A DNA stretch of 64,000 bases from Mycetocola zhujimingii. GTDB taxonomy: Bacteria; Actinomycetota; Actinomycetes; Actinomycetales; Microbacteriaceae. Of the stretch, positions 33,156 through 43,444 are shown piece after piece. Positions within the stretch are counted from its first letter, which is position 1. Each line of letters opens with the position of its first letter. A program made the position numbers and the translations under genes. The notes below the pieces were generated by a model that was not told the DNA's origin, ran no database searches, and worked only from the letters and a program-made list of their open reading frames with translations. Location: contig NZ_CP026949.1 in assembly GCF_003065425.1 (NCBI RefSeq), positions 1,426,001 to 1,490,000 on the forward strand. The letters are read 5' to 3'.

Positions 33156-34400
33156 ATGGTCGCATCGAAGAAGATATTTGGCATCGTCCTCGCCGGGGGT
33201 GAGGGCAAGCGACTGATGCCCCTCACCGCCGACAGGGCGAAGCCCGCAGTCCCGTTTGCCGGTCAGTACAGGCTCATCGACTTTGCTCTGTCGAACCTGA
33301 TCAACTCAGGACTCACGCAAATCGTCGTACTCACCCAGTACAAGTCGCACAGCCTCGACAGGCACGTGTCGCAGACCTGGCGCCTGTCCGGGCTGTTGAA
33401 CTCGTACGTGGCATCTGTCCCGGCGCAGCAGCGCCTCGGCAAGCGCTGGTTCTCCGGCTCGGCCGACGCGATCCTGCAGAGCCTCAACCTGATCCGCGAC
33501 GAAAAGCCGGACATCGTTGTCGTTGTGGGTGCCGATCACGTCTACCGGATGGACTTCCGCGACATGATCCAGGCGCACATCGACTCGGGCCGCGGTGCAA
33601 CCGTCGCCGCGATCCGCCAGCCGATCGAACTGAGCGACCAGTTCGGCGTGATCCAGCTCGACCAGGACGACCCGACGAAGATTTCTGAGTTCCTCGAGAA
33701 GCCGATCAACGCCGAGGGGCTCGCCGATGCGCCGCACGAAGTGCTCGCGTCGATGGGCAACTACGTGTTCACGACCGAGGCCCTCATCGAAGCGGTGACG
33801 AAGGACGGCGAGCTGACCGCGTCGAACCACGACATGGGCGGCGACATCATCCCCGCCTTCGTCGCGGCGGGTGATGCGGGCGTCTACGACCTCAAGCGCA
33901 ACGACGTTCCCGGTTCCACAGATCGCGACAGGTACTACTGGCGGGACGTCGGAACCATCGACTCGTTCTTCGAGGCGCACCAGGATCTCATCTCGACTCT
34001 CCCGATCTTCAACCTGTACAACAGCAAGTGGCCGATCTTCAGCCAGCAGCTGAACTCTCCCCCGGCGAAGTTCGTGCGCGACGGCAAGGGCAACCTCGGG
34101 ACGACAATCGACTCGATCGTCTCGCTCGGCTCCCTCATATCGGGTGCGCATATCGAACGAAGCGTGCTCGGTGCCTGGTCCAAGATCGATTCAGGTGCAC
34201 GGGTCATCGACTCCGTGCTGTTCGACCGCGTCGAGGTTCGCCCCGATGCTGTCGTGAGGCGCGCGATCCTCGATAAGGACGTCGTCGTCGAATCCGGAGC
34301 GTCGATCGGTGTCGATCACGATCGCGATCGCGCCCGCGGCTTCACCGTCACGGACTCAGGACTCACCGTTGTGGGCAAGGGCGTGCGCGTCACTCCATGA
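33156..34400 (+). CDS. glgC: Glucose-1-phosphate adenylyltransferase
   Basis: 414 residues. Makes ADP-glucose for glycogen and maltose-1-phosphate synthesis. Visible are LAGGEGKRL (12-20), the [19 protein letters not shown] stretch, [13 protein letters not shown], and a C-terminal left-handed beta-helix with hexapeptide repeats (about 300-400). Its stop overlaps the serB start (ATGA). Regulated by glycolytic intermediates in the family. Confidence 0.97.
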   Translation: MVASKKIFGIVLAGGEGKRLMPLTADRAKPAVPFAGQYRLIDFALSNLINSGLTQIVVLTQYKSHSLDRHVSQTWRLSGLLNSYVASVPAQQRLGKRWFSGSADAILQSLNLIRDEKPDIVVVVGADHVYRMDFRDMIQAHIDSGRGATVAAIRQPIELSDQFGVIQLDQDDPTKISEFLEKPINAEGLADAPHEVLASMGNYVFTTEALIEAVTKDGELTASNHDMGGDIIPAFVAAGDAGVYDLKRNDVPGSTDRDRYYWRDVGTIDSFFEAHQDLISTLPIFNLYNSKWPIFSQQLNSPPAKFVRDGKGNLGTTIDSIVSLGSLISGAHIERSVLGAWSKIDSGARVIDSVLFDRVEVRPDAVVRRAILDKDVVVESGASIGVDHDRDRARGFTVTDSGLTVVGKGVRVTP

Positions 34401-35068
34401 GCCACACCGGTATGCCTGGCGTGATCTCGCCGGCTCGTTTCCTCGTCGTGCTCGACGCTGACTCGACCCTCATCGAGAACGAGGCCATCGAGCTGCTTGC
34501 CCAGGAGGCCGGCTCGCTCGACCACGTTGCCCGCGTGACTGAGCGGGCGATGCGCGGCGAACTCGACTTCGCCGCGAGCCTTCGTGAGCGGGTGGCGACG
34601 CTCGCGGGCCTCAGTGATTCCGTGTTCGACGTCGTCCGTGACCGGATCTCCGTCACTCGTGGGGCAACGGCACTGATCGACGGCCTTCACGGGGCCGGGT
34701 CACGCGTCGGAGTGGTGTCGGGCGGGTTCCACGAGCTGCTCGATCCTCTCGGCGATCGGCTCGGGCTGGATCACCTGCGGGCGAATCGTCTCGAGGTCGT
34801 GAACGGACGCCTGACCGGTGCCGTTCGCGGGCCGATCATCGACGCGCAGGCAAAAGCTGACGCCCTCGCCGAGTGGGCGGCGGCCGACGGCATCCCGCTC
34901 TCTCGCACCGTCGCTGTCGGCGATGGGGCGAACGACCTGCTGATGATGCACACGGCAGGGCTCAGCGTTGCATTTAATGCAAAGCCCGCCGTTCGCGAGG
35001 GGGCGAACGTCACGGCGGGTCAGGTCGACCTCAGCGACGTGCTCCCGCTGCTCGGTCTCCGGGGCTGA
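34397..35068 (+). CDS. serB: Phosphoserine phosphatase SerB
   Basis: 223 residues, the last step of serine synthesis. HAD motif I is [14 protein letters not shown] (D20, D22), motif [14 protein letters not shown], motif III in QAKADAL, motif [12 protein letters not shown]. It lacks the N-terminal ACT domains of mycobacterial SerB2. The ATG overlaps the glgC stop (ATGA), an unexpected coupling between storage-carbon and serine pathways. Its 3' end overlaps the opposite-strand hydrolase by 38 bp. Confidence 0.93.
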   Translation: MSHTGMPGVISPARFLVVLDADSTLIENEAIELLAQEAGSLDHVARVTERAMRGELDFAASLRERVATLAGLSDSVFDVVRDRISVTRGATALIDGLHGAGSRVGVVSGGFHELLDPLGDRLGLDHLRANRLEVVNGRLTGAVRGPIIDAQAKADALAEWAAADGIPLSRTVAVGDGANDLLMMHTAGLSVAFNAKPAVREGANVTAGQVDLSDVLPLLGLRG

Positions 35069-35819
35069 CGCTCGTGGCCTGGTCCGTGTGAGAAGCCGCT
35101 GACTGAATCGCCTCGGCGAGGTCGCGGGGACGGCTCCACATGGGCCAATGCCCCGTCGGGAGGTCAATGACGTCGAGGTGCTCGATGTTCGCGACTTCGG
35201 CAAACATGGCATGGCCGGCACGGGCCAGTTCCAGCACCTGCGCGCTGGGGATTGAGCAGCACACCAGGGTGGTCCTGACTGTGCGGCGGGCATCGTTCGT
35301 GAGCTCGACACGCTGACGAAGCACGGGGCTGGGCTCTGGAACGGCCTTGGCCCGGAAACGTTGGAGGACCTCGGCGCTCAAGCCTTCGAGGCTCGCCTGC
35401 CGTGCGAGGACATCGAGGGGCGGCAGCGGAAGCTCCTCCAACCCCTCCGGGAGGTCCGGGGCGAAAATGCTTCCCGTCGCCACTGGGCCGGAGTCGACCC
35501 ACACGACCCGATGAACAAGCTCCGGGTGGCGGTCAAGGACCAGGCTGACGGGGAAATTCGCGCCACTGTGAGCGACGAGAGTTGCCGGCCGATCCTCGGA
35601 GACATCGAGTCGAGTGAAGACGTCCAGGATCGCTGCGGCTTGATCGTCGAGAGTCGTCGACGCACGCTCAGGGTCGTCCGCGTCGAGACCGGGCAGCGTC
35701 ACCGCGATCGCACGGGAGTGGTCGGTTTTCAGGTGTTGGAGGACGTCATCCCACGCCCACGCGCCAAGCCAGTGGCCGGCGATGAGAATGATGGTCGGGC
35801 TGCTCGCAGTTGTTGTCAT
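35031..35819 (-). CDS. Alpha/beta hydrolase (lipase/esterase-like)
   Basis: 262 residues. IILIAGHWLGAWAWDDVL begins the fold, the nucleophile elbow is AHSGA (S85), and TGHWPMWSRP carries the C-terminal His. It resembles plant-type methylesterase/hydroxynitrile lyase-like hydrolases. It is divergent from a WYL regulator, a common arrangement where the regulator senses the hydrolase's substrate. Its 3' end overlaps serB by 38 bp on the opposite strand. Confidence 0.87.
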   Translation of the reverse strand: MTTTASSPTIILIAGHWLGAWAWDDVLQHLKTDHSRAIAVTLPGLDADDPERASTTLDDQAAAILDVFTRLDVSEDRPATLVAHSGANFPVSLVLDRHPELVHRVVWVDSGPVATGSIFAPDLPEGLEELPLPPLDVLARQASLEGLSAEVLQRFRAKAVPEPSPVLRQRVELTNDARRTVRTTLVCCSIPSAQVLELARAGHAMFAEVANIEHLDVIDLPTGHWPMWSRPRDLAEAIQSAASHTDQATSVSPGDRAAGARR

Positions 35820-35853
35820 GTCACCACTCTCGTGGGCGCTCCGGGCAGCTGTA

Positions 35854-35870
35854 TGTCACTATTTGTGTCA
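35854..35870. promoter_or_regulatory. Direct TGTCA repeats between hydrolase and WYL regulator
   Basis: TGTCA at 35854-35858 and again at 35866-35870, a 12-bp period (roughly one helix turn), in the 73-bp divergent region. A possible binding site for the adjacent regulator. Confidence 0.3.
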
Positions 35871-35892
35871 TGAATTTGATGCGGGCTGAACG

Positions 35893-36591
35893 GTGAAGAG
35901 AGCAGAACGGCTCCATGCCCTGTCGGAGATGCTGCGCCGTCATGGATCGCGGGGGTGTTCCGCGGAGCGCCTGTCGAGAGAGTTCGGTGTGTCGGTGCGC
36001 ACGGTCAAGAGAGACCTCGCTGCGCTCGAGACGAGCGGCGCGGCCGTATGGTCGCGCCCGGGGCCTGGTGGTGGCTATGGACTGGCCGCAGGCGCGTCCC
36101 TGCCGCCGGTCAGCCTGTCCCCGGCGCAGGCCGTGGCGCTCATGGCGGCCGTTGCCGCGGCACCCGACGCCCCCTACGGCGATTTGGCAGCATCCGGGAT
36201 CCAGAAGATCATGGACGTCCTCGATCCCAGAACCCGAGCACGAGCCGACGAGCTGGCCGGCCGCGTCTGGGTTCACGCGATTCCCGCCTCGTCCCGCGCA
36301 CTCAGGTCGGCGCTGGAGGAGGCGATGGCCGAGCAGCGCGTTATCCGCATTCGCTACACATCGAGAGAGGGCATCACGACCACCAGGGACGTCGAGCCCG
36401 TGCTCTTCGCCTCCACGAACGGCCACTGGTACCTGGTTGGGTGGTGCCGACTGCGCCACGCAATGCGATGGTTCACCGTGTCGCGCATCGAGCGAGCCAG
36501 AGTAACCGGGACGGCGTGTAGCGGTCATACCGTCCATGAGGTCGGAGAACCCCCGGCGAACGCGAGGCCGGTGCACGGTCGGGCCGAGTGA
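35893..36591 (+). CDS. WYL-domain helix-turn-helix regulator
   Basis: 232 residues. An N-terminal HTH (AERLSREFGVSVRTVKRDLAALETSG, about 24-49) with a wing, then a WYL domain from about 130 containing NGHWYLVGWCRLRHAMRWFTVSRIERARV. Unrelated in context to PafB/C. It is the likely local regulator of the divergent hydrolase. The GTG start has no strong ribosome site. Ligand unknown. Confidence 0.88.
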   Translation: MKRAERLHALSEMLRRHGSRGCSAERLSREFGVSVRTVKRDLAALETSGAAVWSRPGPGGGYGLAAGASLPPVSLSPAQAVALMAAVAAAPDAPYGDLAASGIQKIMDVLDPRTRARADELAGRVWVHAIPASSRALRSALEEAMAEQRVIRIRYTSREGITTTRDVEPVLFASTNGHWYLVGWCRLRHAMRWFTVSRIERARVTGTACSGHTVHEVGEPPANARPVHGRAE

Positions 36592-36622
36592 GGTCCTCAA
36601 TCGACCTCTCGGGTCGGTCTGG

Positions 36623-37866
<1,244 letters not shown>

Positions 37867-37870
<4 letters not shown>

Positions 37871-38091
37871 TCGGTCTCTTCTCCGAGCCCGAACGACTGA
37901 CCTGTTCGCGCGCCGGATGCACCGTGACCGCGGGATGGCGGATTGAGTGGCGCAACCCCAAAATCCACGCGGCTGACCGGGTCAAGGTGTGGCTGGCGTG
38001 CGACGATCACCGTGACTACCTCGAAAACTTTCTCGCATCGCGGGACTTTCCGGTTAAGGCGATAGAACTGAGTCCGGAGGACGCACTGTGA
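37867..38091 (+). CDS. Small CX4C/CX2H protein linked to SURF1
   Basis: 74 residues. Cys13-X4-Cys18 and Cys45-X2-His48 (CDDH) could bind one zinc or another metal; the middle is WRIEWRNPKI. Not recognised, though similar small proteins accompany DUF3099 and SURF1 in actinobacteria. It overlaps both neighbours (ATGA upstream, GTGA downstream), so it is tightly co-translated. A role in metal or heme handling for cytochrome oxidase is inference. Confidence 0.78.
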
Positions 38092-38951
38092 AAAACTGGC
38101 GATTCGTGATGAGCCGCCGATGGTTCGGCTACCTCGCGGTTGCAATGGTGTTTGCCCTCGTCTGCGTTCTGCTCGCGAACTGGCAGTTGTCTCGCGTCGA
38201 CGAGAAGAAGCATGAGATCTCCCTCGTTGAGGGCAACTACAGCAGCCCTCCCGTCGCCCTCGCTGATGCACTCCCGGCCAGGGACTCCTTCGACGAGCGT
38301 GACAAGTGGATCCCCGTGGTCGTGACCGGTACGTACCTCGAGGAGGAACAGATCCTGGTCCGTAACCGTCCGCGGAACGGACAACCGGGATTTGAGCAAC
38401 TGGTGCCCCTGCAGCTCTCCGACGGCTCAGTGTTTATCGTCGACCGCGGCTGGCTTCCCACCGGCAACGCGCAGGACCTGCCCGACGTCATCCCCGCTCC
38501 CCCATCGGGCGACGTGACAGTCGTGGCGCGACTCAAGGCAGGTGAGCCCACTCTGCCAGGACGCAGCGCTGCTGACGGGCAGATTGCCACCGTGCATCTC
38601 CCCGACCTCGAAGACCGCCTCGGGGTCCCGCTGTACACCGGTGCGTACGGTCTTCTCGACCAGGAGACGCCAGCGCCCGCGGATGCCGCACCCCTGCCAG
38701 CCATCAAGCCTGTCCTCGATGAGGGAATCCACCTGTCGTATGCGTTCCAGTGGGTCATCTTTGGCGTGCTGGGATTCGCTTTCCTCGCGTACGCCGTTCG
38801 CCAGGAGTACCGTCACCTCAACGCCGAACATCCCGAAGAAAAGAAGCGCGCAGAGGAGCGGGAACGCAAGCGACTCGCGAAGCGTTCGGACGCGGATGTC
38901 GAGGACGAACTCCTCGAGCAGACCCTGTCCAGGCCGGAAAAGGTCGGTTAA
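38088..38951 (+). CDS. SURF1 family cytochrome oxidase assembly protein
   Basis: 287 residues. Two transmembrane helices (about 12-30 and 221-242) flank a periplasmic domain with GTYLEEEQILVRNRP and VDRGWLP, the SURF1 signatures. SURF1 helps insert heme A into cytochrome c oxidase. A charged C-terminal tail (about 250-287) is probably coiled coil. The GTG overlaps the stop of the small Cys gene. The heme A genes ctaA and ctaB lie 8-10 kb downstream. Confidence 0.92.
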   Translation: MKNWRFVMSRRWFGYLAVAMVFALVCVLLANWQLSRVDEKKHEISLVEGNYSSPPVALADALPARDSFDERDKWIPVVVTGTYLEEEQILVRNRPRNGQPGFEQLVPLQLSDGSVFIVDRGWLPTGNAQDLPDVIPAPPSGDVTVVARLKAGEPTLPGRSAADGQIATVHLPDLEDRLGVPLYTGAYGLLDQETPAPADAAPLPAIKPVLDEGIHLSYAFQWVIFGVLGFAFLAYAVRQEYRHLNAEHPEEKKRAEERERKRLAKRSDADVEDELLEQTLSRPEKVG

Positions 38952-38955
38952 ACCA

Positions 38956-38984
38956 CGAGCGGCGGGCATTCTGCCCGCCGCTCG
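38956..38984. terminator. Bidirectional hairpin terminator
   Basis: A 13-bp GC-rich stem, CGAGCGGCGGGCA with TGCCCGCCGCTCG and TTC loop, between the convergent SURF1 and ABC-F genes. No U-run. Confidence 0.75.
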
Positions 38985-38998
38985 ATGAGTTTCTTGCT

Positions 38999-40597
38999 CT
39001 ACGCGAGCTCGATGAGCTCGAGGTAGTCCTTGTTCCAGTGGTCTTCGATACCATCGGGCAGGATGAGCACACGCTCGGGGTTGAGGGCCTGGACGGCTCC
39101 CTCATCGTGGCTGACCAGAACGACGGCACCGGTGAAGTGCGCGAGTGCGTCGAGAATCTCGGCGCGGCTCGCCGGGTCCAGGTTGTTGGTCGGTTCGTCG
39201 AGGAGCAGCACGTTGGCACCGGAAACCACGATCATGGCGAGTGCCAGTCGCGTCTTCTCGCCACCGGAGAGCACCCCGGCCGGCTTGTGCGAGTCATCAC
39301 CGGTGAACAGGAACGAACCGAGGACCTTGCGGGCCTCCGTCTCGGTGATGTTCGGAGAGCTCGACACCATGTTCTCGAGAACGCTCCGCTTCACATCGAG
39401 CGTCTCGTGCTCCTGGGCGAAGTAACCGATCCGCAATCCGTGGCCAGGCTCGACCTGTCCGGTGTCCGGCTTGTCGACGCCAGCGAGGATACGCAGGAGC
39501 GTCGTCTTTCCGGCACCGTTGAGGCCGAGCACGACGACCTTGGAACCGCGGTCGATCGCCAGGTCCACTGCCGTGAAGATTTCGAGCGAACCGTAGCTCC
39601 GTGACAGGTTCTTCGCCATGAGTGGAGTCCGGCCACACGGGGCGGGGTCGGGGAAGCGCAGCTTGGCGACACGCTCGACCGACCGGGCTTCCTCAAGCCC
39701 CGACAGCATCTTCTCAGCGCGCGCGACCATCTGGTGGGCTGCAGCAGCCTTGGACGCCTTCGCCCCGAACCGGGCAGCCTGAAGCTGCAACGTCGATGCC
39801 TTCTTCTCGACGTTGACGCGTTCCTTCTTGCGACGCTCCTCGTCGGATGCCCGCTGGCGCTGGTAGTTCTTCCAGTTCATGTTGTAAACGTCGATGACCT
39901 GACGGTTGCCGTCGAGGTAGAACACCTTGTTGACGGTCTCGCCGACGAGCTCGACATCGTGGGTGATGACGATGAAGCCGCCGGAGTATGTCTTGAGGAA
40001 CTCGCGGAGCCAGACGACCGAGTCGGCGTCGAGGTGGTTGGTCGGCTCGTCGAGGATCATCGTCTTCGCGTCGGAGAACAGGATGCGAGCCAGCTCGATG
40101 CGTCGGCGCTGTCCACCCGACAGCGTGCGCAGCGGCTGGTCGAGGATCCGGTCGGGGAGGTTGAGGTTGCTCGCGATCGATGCCGCTTCAGCCTCAGCGG
40201 AATAACCGCCGAGCATCTGGAACCGTTCCTCGAGGTTGCCGTACTTCTTCATGGCTGCAGCGCTCACCGCGGCATCGGTCGATGCCATGCCGACCGTTGC
40301 TTCCTGCATTTCGAGGACGATGCTTCCGAGGCCTCGAGCGTTGAGGATCCGGGTGCGAGCCAGTTCGTCGGGGTCGCCGCTTCTCGGGTCCTGTGGGAGG
40401 TAGCCCAGTTCACCCGATCGTTCGACTTTTCCCTTTGAGGGAAGCAGTTCGCCGGCGAGCACCTTCGTCAGTGTGGTCTTCCCAGCACCGTTCCGGCCGA
40501 CGAGACCGATCTTGTCTCCGGCCGCTACTCGAAAGTTGACGTCCTCCATGAGGACTCGTGCCCCGACGCGTATTTCGAGGTCGTGCACAGTGAGCAA
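38999..40597 (-). CDS. ABC-F ATPase (ribosome-associated)
   Basis: 532 residues from the TTG at 40597 (the usual length of the actinobacterial family; a TTG at 40627 would add ten residues). Two ABC domains: Walker A GRNGAGKTT, signature LSGGQRRR, Walker B MILDEPTNHLD, then GLNGAGKTT, LSGGEKTR and VLLLDEPTNNLD, separated by a charged linker (about 245-310, RASDEERRKKERVNVEKKAS) that includes the P-site tRNA-interaction region. No transmembrane segment, so it acts on ribosomes and not in transport. Functions range from translation-factor recycling to antibiotic resistance; which applies is unknown. Confidence 0.9.
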   Translation of the reverse strand: MLTVHDLEIRVGARVLMEDVNFRVAAGDKIGLVGRNGAGKTTLTKVLAGELLPSKGKVERSGELGYLPQDPRSGDPDELARTRILNARGLGSIVLEMQEATVGMASTDAAVSAAAMKKYGNLEERFQMLGGYSAEAEAASIASNLNLPDRILDQPLRTLSGGQRRRIELARILFSDAKTMILDEPTNHLDADSVVWLREFLKTYSGGFIVITHDVELVGETVNKVFYLDGNRQVIDVYNMNWKNYQRQRASDEERRKKERVNVEKKASTLQLQAARFGAKASKAAAAHQMVARAEKMLSGLEEARSVERVAKLRFPDPAPCGRTPLMAKNLSRSYGSLEIFTAVDLAIDRGSKVVVLGLNGAGKTTLLRILAGVDKPDTGQVEPGHGLRIGYFAQEHETLDVKRSVLENMVSSSPNITETEARKVLGSFLFTGDDSHKPAGVLSGGEKTRLALAMIVVSGANVLLLDEPTNNLDPASRAEILDALAHFTGAVVLVSHDEGAVQALNPERVLILPDGIEDHWNKDYLELIELA

Positions 40598-40738
40598 AGC
40601 AAAGTCCGTTTCAAGCTGGCGCGCCAAAGAAGCGCGAAAAGTGGGGGTCAGCCCTCAAGTCTACGGTGTCGAGCCTGAGTAACTCACCAGAACGTCGGCA
40701 GCGAAGAACGAGGGCGACCGCTTCGCTCTCGGCGGAGT

Positions 40739-41923
40739 TCAGTTCGGGCGGGGGTGCGCAATCCGCGCAATCCTGACAATGGCATCCGTCAGCACCTCCG
40801 GCGAGCAGGCGAGGTTCATTCGGGCGTGGCCCCGACCGGCGTCGCCGAATTCGACGCCGGAGCTGAGCGCCACCCTGGCCTCGGTCAGAACACGTTCGGC
40901 GGGGTCATCGCCCCAGCCGAGGGCCCGGAAGTCGAGCCAGGCAAGGTAACTGGCTCGCGGTCTGCGCCAGGTGACCCCGGGAAGATGCTCGCCAAGCAGG
41001 GCGTCGAGCAGGTCGAAGTTGAACGAGAGGGCTCCCAGCACGCCGTCAAGCCAGGGCTCCCCGTCGGTATAGGCGGCAACACTCGCGAGCACCCCGAACT
41101 GGCCGGTTCGCCAGGAGACCTCGATCGGAAGGGACTCAAGGACGCCGGCGGTCGCGGTGTCGTGCGCGACGACGATGGCGCACTTGAGACCGGCGAGGTT
41201 CCACGCCTTGCTGGCGGAGTGGACGGCGAACCCTGTCGCGCGTGCCTCTGGTGACACGCTCAGGTACGGCGTGAATGTCGCGCTCGGCTGCGTCAGCGGT
41301 GCGTGGATCTCGTCGCTGACCACGGTCACCGAGTATCGCGCCGCCAGCCGGGCGACGGCTTCCAGGTCGGCACGCTCGTGCACGAGTCCGAGCGGGTTGT
41401 GCGGGTTGCAGAGCAGAAACGCGCGAACTCCGTCTGCGAACGCAGCCTCGAGGGCGTCGAGATCGAGTCGGTGCGCTGATCCGTGTGCAGAGTTGTGCGA
41501 CCGCTCGACCGTGGCGAGCGGCACGCGTACGACGGATGCTCCCGCTTCGGTGACGAGGTCGTAGAACGGTGCGTAGACGGGGTCGTTGACCACCACCCGG
41601 TCGCCGGGCTGGCAGACAGCGCGGAGCACCTCGACGATGCCCATCGAGACGTCAGCGGTCGACAGCAGCGTGGCATCCTCGATGTCCCAAGACCACCGCC
41701 GCCGGGCAAATTGCCGGAACGGGGCGAAGACGGGATTGGATGACGACACGTAGCCCGTATCTCCACGATCGATGGCGCTGTGCAGTGCGCGCCTGATCGG
41801 GTCAGCGAGCGGGTAGTCCATCTCGGCCACGAACATCGGGAGAACGTCGCTGGGGTACTCCGTCCACTTCTCGCTCGTCCGGGTCCGCAGGACGTCCAGT
41901 GGGTCTGCCTGCACTCGTTCCAT
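40739..41923 (-). CDS. MalY/PatB-like PLP C-S lyase
   Basis: 394 residues, fold-type I aminotransferase family. The PLP lysine is in SASKAWNLAGLKC; CNPHNPLGLVHERADL and VVSDEIHAPL carry the Asn, Asp and Ile/His residues typical of MalY/PatB cystathionine beta-lyases. It releases sulfide, pyruvate and ammonia from cystathionine or cysteine conjugates. It lies downstream of the suf operon on the same strand, separated by a terminator. Confidence 0.9.
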   Translation of the reverse strand: MERVQADPLDVLRTRTSEKWTEYPSDVLPMFVAEMDYPLADPIRRALHSAIDRGDTGYVSSSNPVFAPFRQFARRRWSWDIEDATLLSTADVSMGIVEVLRAVCQPGDRVVVNDPVYAPFYDLVTEAGASVVRVPLATVERSHNSAHGSAHRLDLDALEAAFADGVRAFLLCNPHNPLGLVHERADLEAVARLAARYSVTVVSDEIHAPLTQPSATFTPYLSVSPEARATGFAVHSASKAWNLAGLKCAIVVAHDTATAGVLESLPIEVSWRTGQFGVLASVAAYTDGEPWLDGVLGALSFNFDLLDALLGEHLPGVTWRRPRASYLAWLDFRALGWGDDPAERVLTEARVALSSGVEFGDAGRGHARMNLACSPEVLTDAIVRIARIAHPRPN

Positions 41924-41961
41924 GCCCCGACACTACGCCGGTCCCTCTCCCCCGGCGCACA

Positions 41962-41989
41962 AATGCCCCCTTCCGAGGAAGAGGGCATT
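41962..41989 (-). terminator. Terminator after sufT
   Basis: AATGCCCCCTTCC pairs with GGAAGAGGGCATT (one mismatch), between the sufT stop and the MalY gene. A hairpin without a long U-run. Confidence 0.6.
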
Positions 41990-42009
41990 CGTTATTGCTT
42001 CGCGAAGGA

Positions 42010-42339
42010 TCAGATGCTGAATCCGAGCGCACGCATCATGTCGCGACCATCGTCGGTGATCTTGTCAGGCCCCCACGGCGGCATCCAGACCCAGTTGATC
42101 CGGAACGCCTCGACGACGCCGTCAAGCGCCTGGGCGGTCTGCTCTTCGAGCACGTCGGTCAGCGGGCAACCGGCACTCGTGAGGGTCATGTGGATGACGA
42201 GCGCGTCGTTCTCATCGTCCCAGCCGAGGTCGTAGATGAGCCCGAGGTCGACGACATTGATCCCGAGTTCCGGGTCCATGACGTCTTTGAGCGCCTCTTC
42301 GACCTGGTCGAATTTCTGTGGACTGAGGGTTGTGACCAT
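42010..42339 (-). CDS. sufT: SufT/MIP18-family Fe-S protein
   Basis: 109 residues. DUF59 fold with KDVMDPELGINVVDLGLIYDL and the conserved Cys in TSAGCPLTDVLEEQ. It assists Fe-S cluster maturation or carriage. The last gene of the suf operon, 9 bp after sufC. Confidence 0.93.
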   Translation of the reverse strand: MVTTLSPQKFDQVEEALKDVMDPELGINVVDLGLIYDLGWDDENDALVIHMTLTSAGCPLTDVLEEQTAQALDGVVEAFRINWVWMPPWGPDKITDDGRDMMRALGFSI

Positions 42340-42348
42340 GACTTGACT

Positions 42349-43113
42349 CTAAACCGCAGCCCCGTCAATGAGGAAGCGGTCGTACCCTTCGTTCTCGAGG
42401 CGGTCTGCAAGCTCCGGTCCACCCTGCTCCGCAATGCGTCCGTTCACGAAGACGTGAACGAAGTCGGGGCGGATGTAACGGAGGATGCGGGTGTAGTGGG
42501 TGATGAGCAGCACACCGAGGTTGGTGTTCTCCTTGGCACGGTTGACACCCTCAGACACGATCTTGAGCGCGTCGACGTCGAGACCTGAGTCGGTCTCGTC
42601 GAGAACCGCGAATGTCGGCTTGAGCAGTTCGAGCTGGAGGATCTCGTGGCGCTTCTTCTCTCCACCCGAGAAGCCCTCGTTGACGTTGCGCTCGGCGAAG
42701 GTCGCGTCCATTCGGAGGTCCTTCATGGAGCTCCTGACGTCCTTGATCCAGGAACGGATGGGCGGGGCCTCTCCGTCGATCGCGGTCTTCGCGGTGCGCA
42801 GGAAGTTCGTGACGGTGACGCCGGGGATCTCGACCGGGTACTGCATCGCCAGGAAGAGGCCGGCGCGTGCGCGCTCGTCAACGCTCATGGCGAGGACGTC
42901 CTGGCCGTCGAGCGTGATCGAGCCTGAATCGACCGTGTACTTCGGGTGACCGGCGATCGTGTACGCGAGTGTCGACTTGCCCGAGCCGTTTGGCCCCATG
43001 ATGGCGTGGGTCTCACCCTTGTTGATGGTGAGGTCGACGCCACGCAGGATCGGCTTGGTGCCCTGGTCGGTCTCGACGCTGACGTGCAGGTCGCGGATTT
43101 CAAGTACAGCCAT
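42349..43113 (-). CDS. sufC: Fe-S assembly ATPase SufC
   Basis: 254 residues. ABC ATPase with Walker A GPNGSGKSTL, signature FSGGEKKR and Walker B VLDETDSGLD. It partners SufB and SufD in the SufBCD scaffold. It follows the Rieske gene by 2 bp. Confidence 0.97.
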   Translation of the reverse strand: MAVLEIRDLHVSVETDQGTKPILRGVDLTINKGETHAIMGPNGSGKSTLAYTIAGHPKYTVDSGSITLDGQDVLAMSVDERARAGLFLAMQYPVEIPGVTVTNFLRTAKTAIDGEAPPIRSWIKDVRSSMKDLRMDATFAERNVNEGFSGGEKKRHEILQLELLKPTFAVLDETDSGLDVDALKIVSEGVNRAKENTNLGVLLITHYTRILRYIRPDFVHVFVNGRIAEQGGPELADRLENEGYDRFLIDGAAV

Positions 43114-43115
43114 TG

Positions 43116-43442
43116 CTAAATCTCTTTCGTTACGGTCGGGTCAATAAAAATGTTGCCGTCGGCCAGCTCGACACCGAAAACCGGGACTGGCTCGTACGCG
43201 GGCAGCGTCAGTGGCTTGCCCGTGAGCAGGGAGAACTGGGATCCGTGCGCCCAGCACTCGAGGGTTTCACCCTCGACGAATCCTTCGCTCAACGAGATGT
43301 CGCCGTGTGTGCAGGTGTCTCCGATGGCGTGGACGTCACCGGCAGAATCGAGCACGAGCGCGATCGGGGTGCCGTCAACGACGACCCGCTTCGCCTCGTT
43401 CAAGGTCAGATCGGCGAGGGCACATACCTGGGTTCGCGCCAC
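43116..43442 (-). CDS. Rieske-type [2Fe-2S] ferredoxin of the suf operon
   Basis: 108 residues. Cluster ligands C44 and H46 (CTHG) and C63 and H66 (CWAHG). It is like the ferredoxin components of aromatic dioxygenases, but here it is embedded in the suf operon (2-3 bp from its neighbours), which suggests an electron-transfer or Fe-S carrier role in SufBCD assembly. The position is common in actinobacteria. Confidence 0.93.
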   Translation of the reverse strand: MARTQVCALADLTLNEAKRVVVDGTPIALVLDSAGDVHAIGDTCTHGDISLSEGFVEGETLECWAHGSQFSLLTGKPLTLPAYEPVPVFGVELADGNIFIDPTVTKEI

Positions 43443-43444
43443 GT

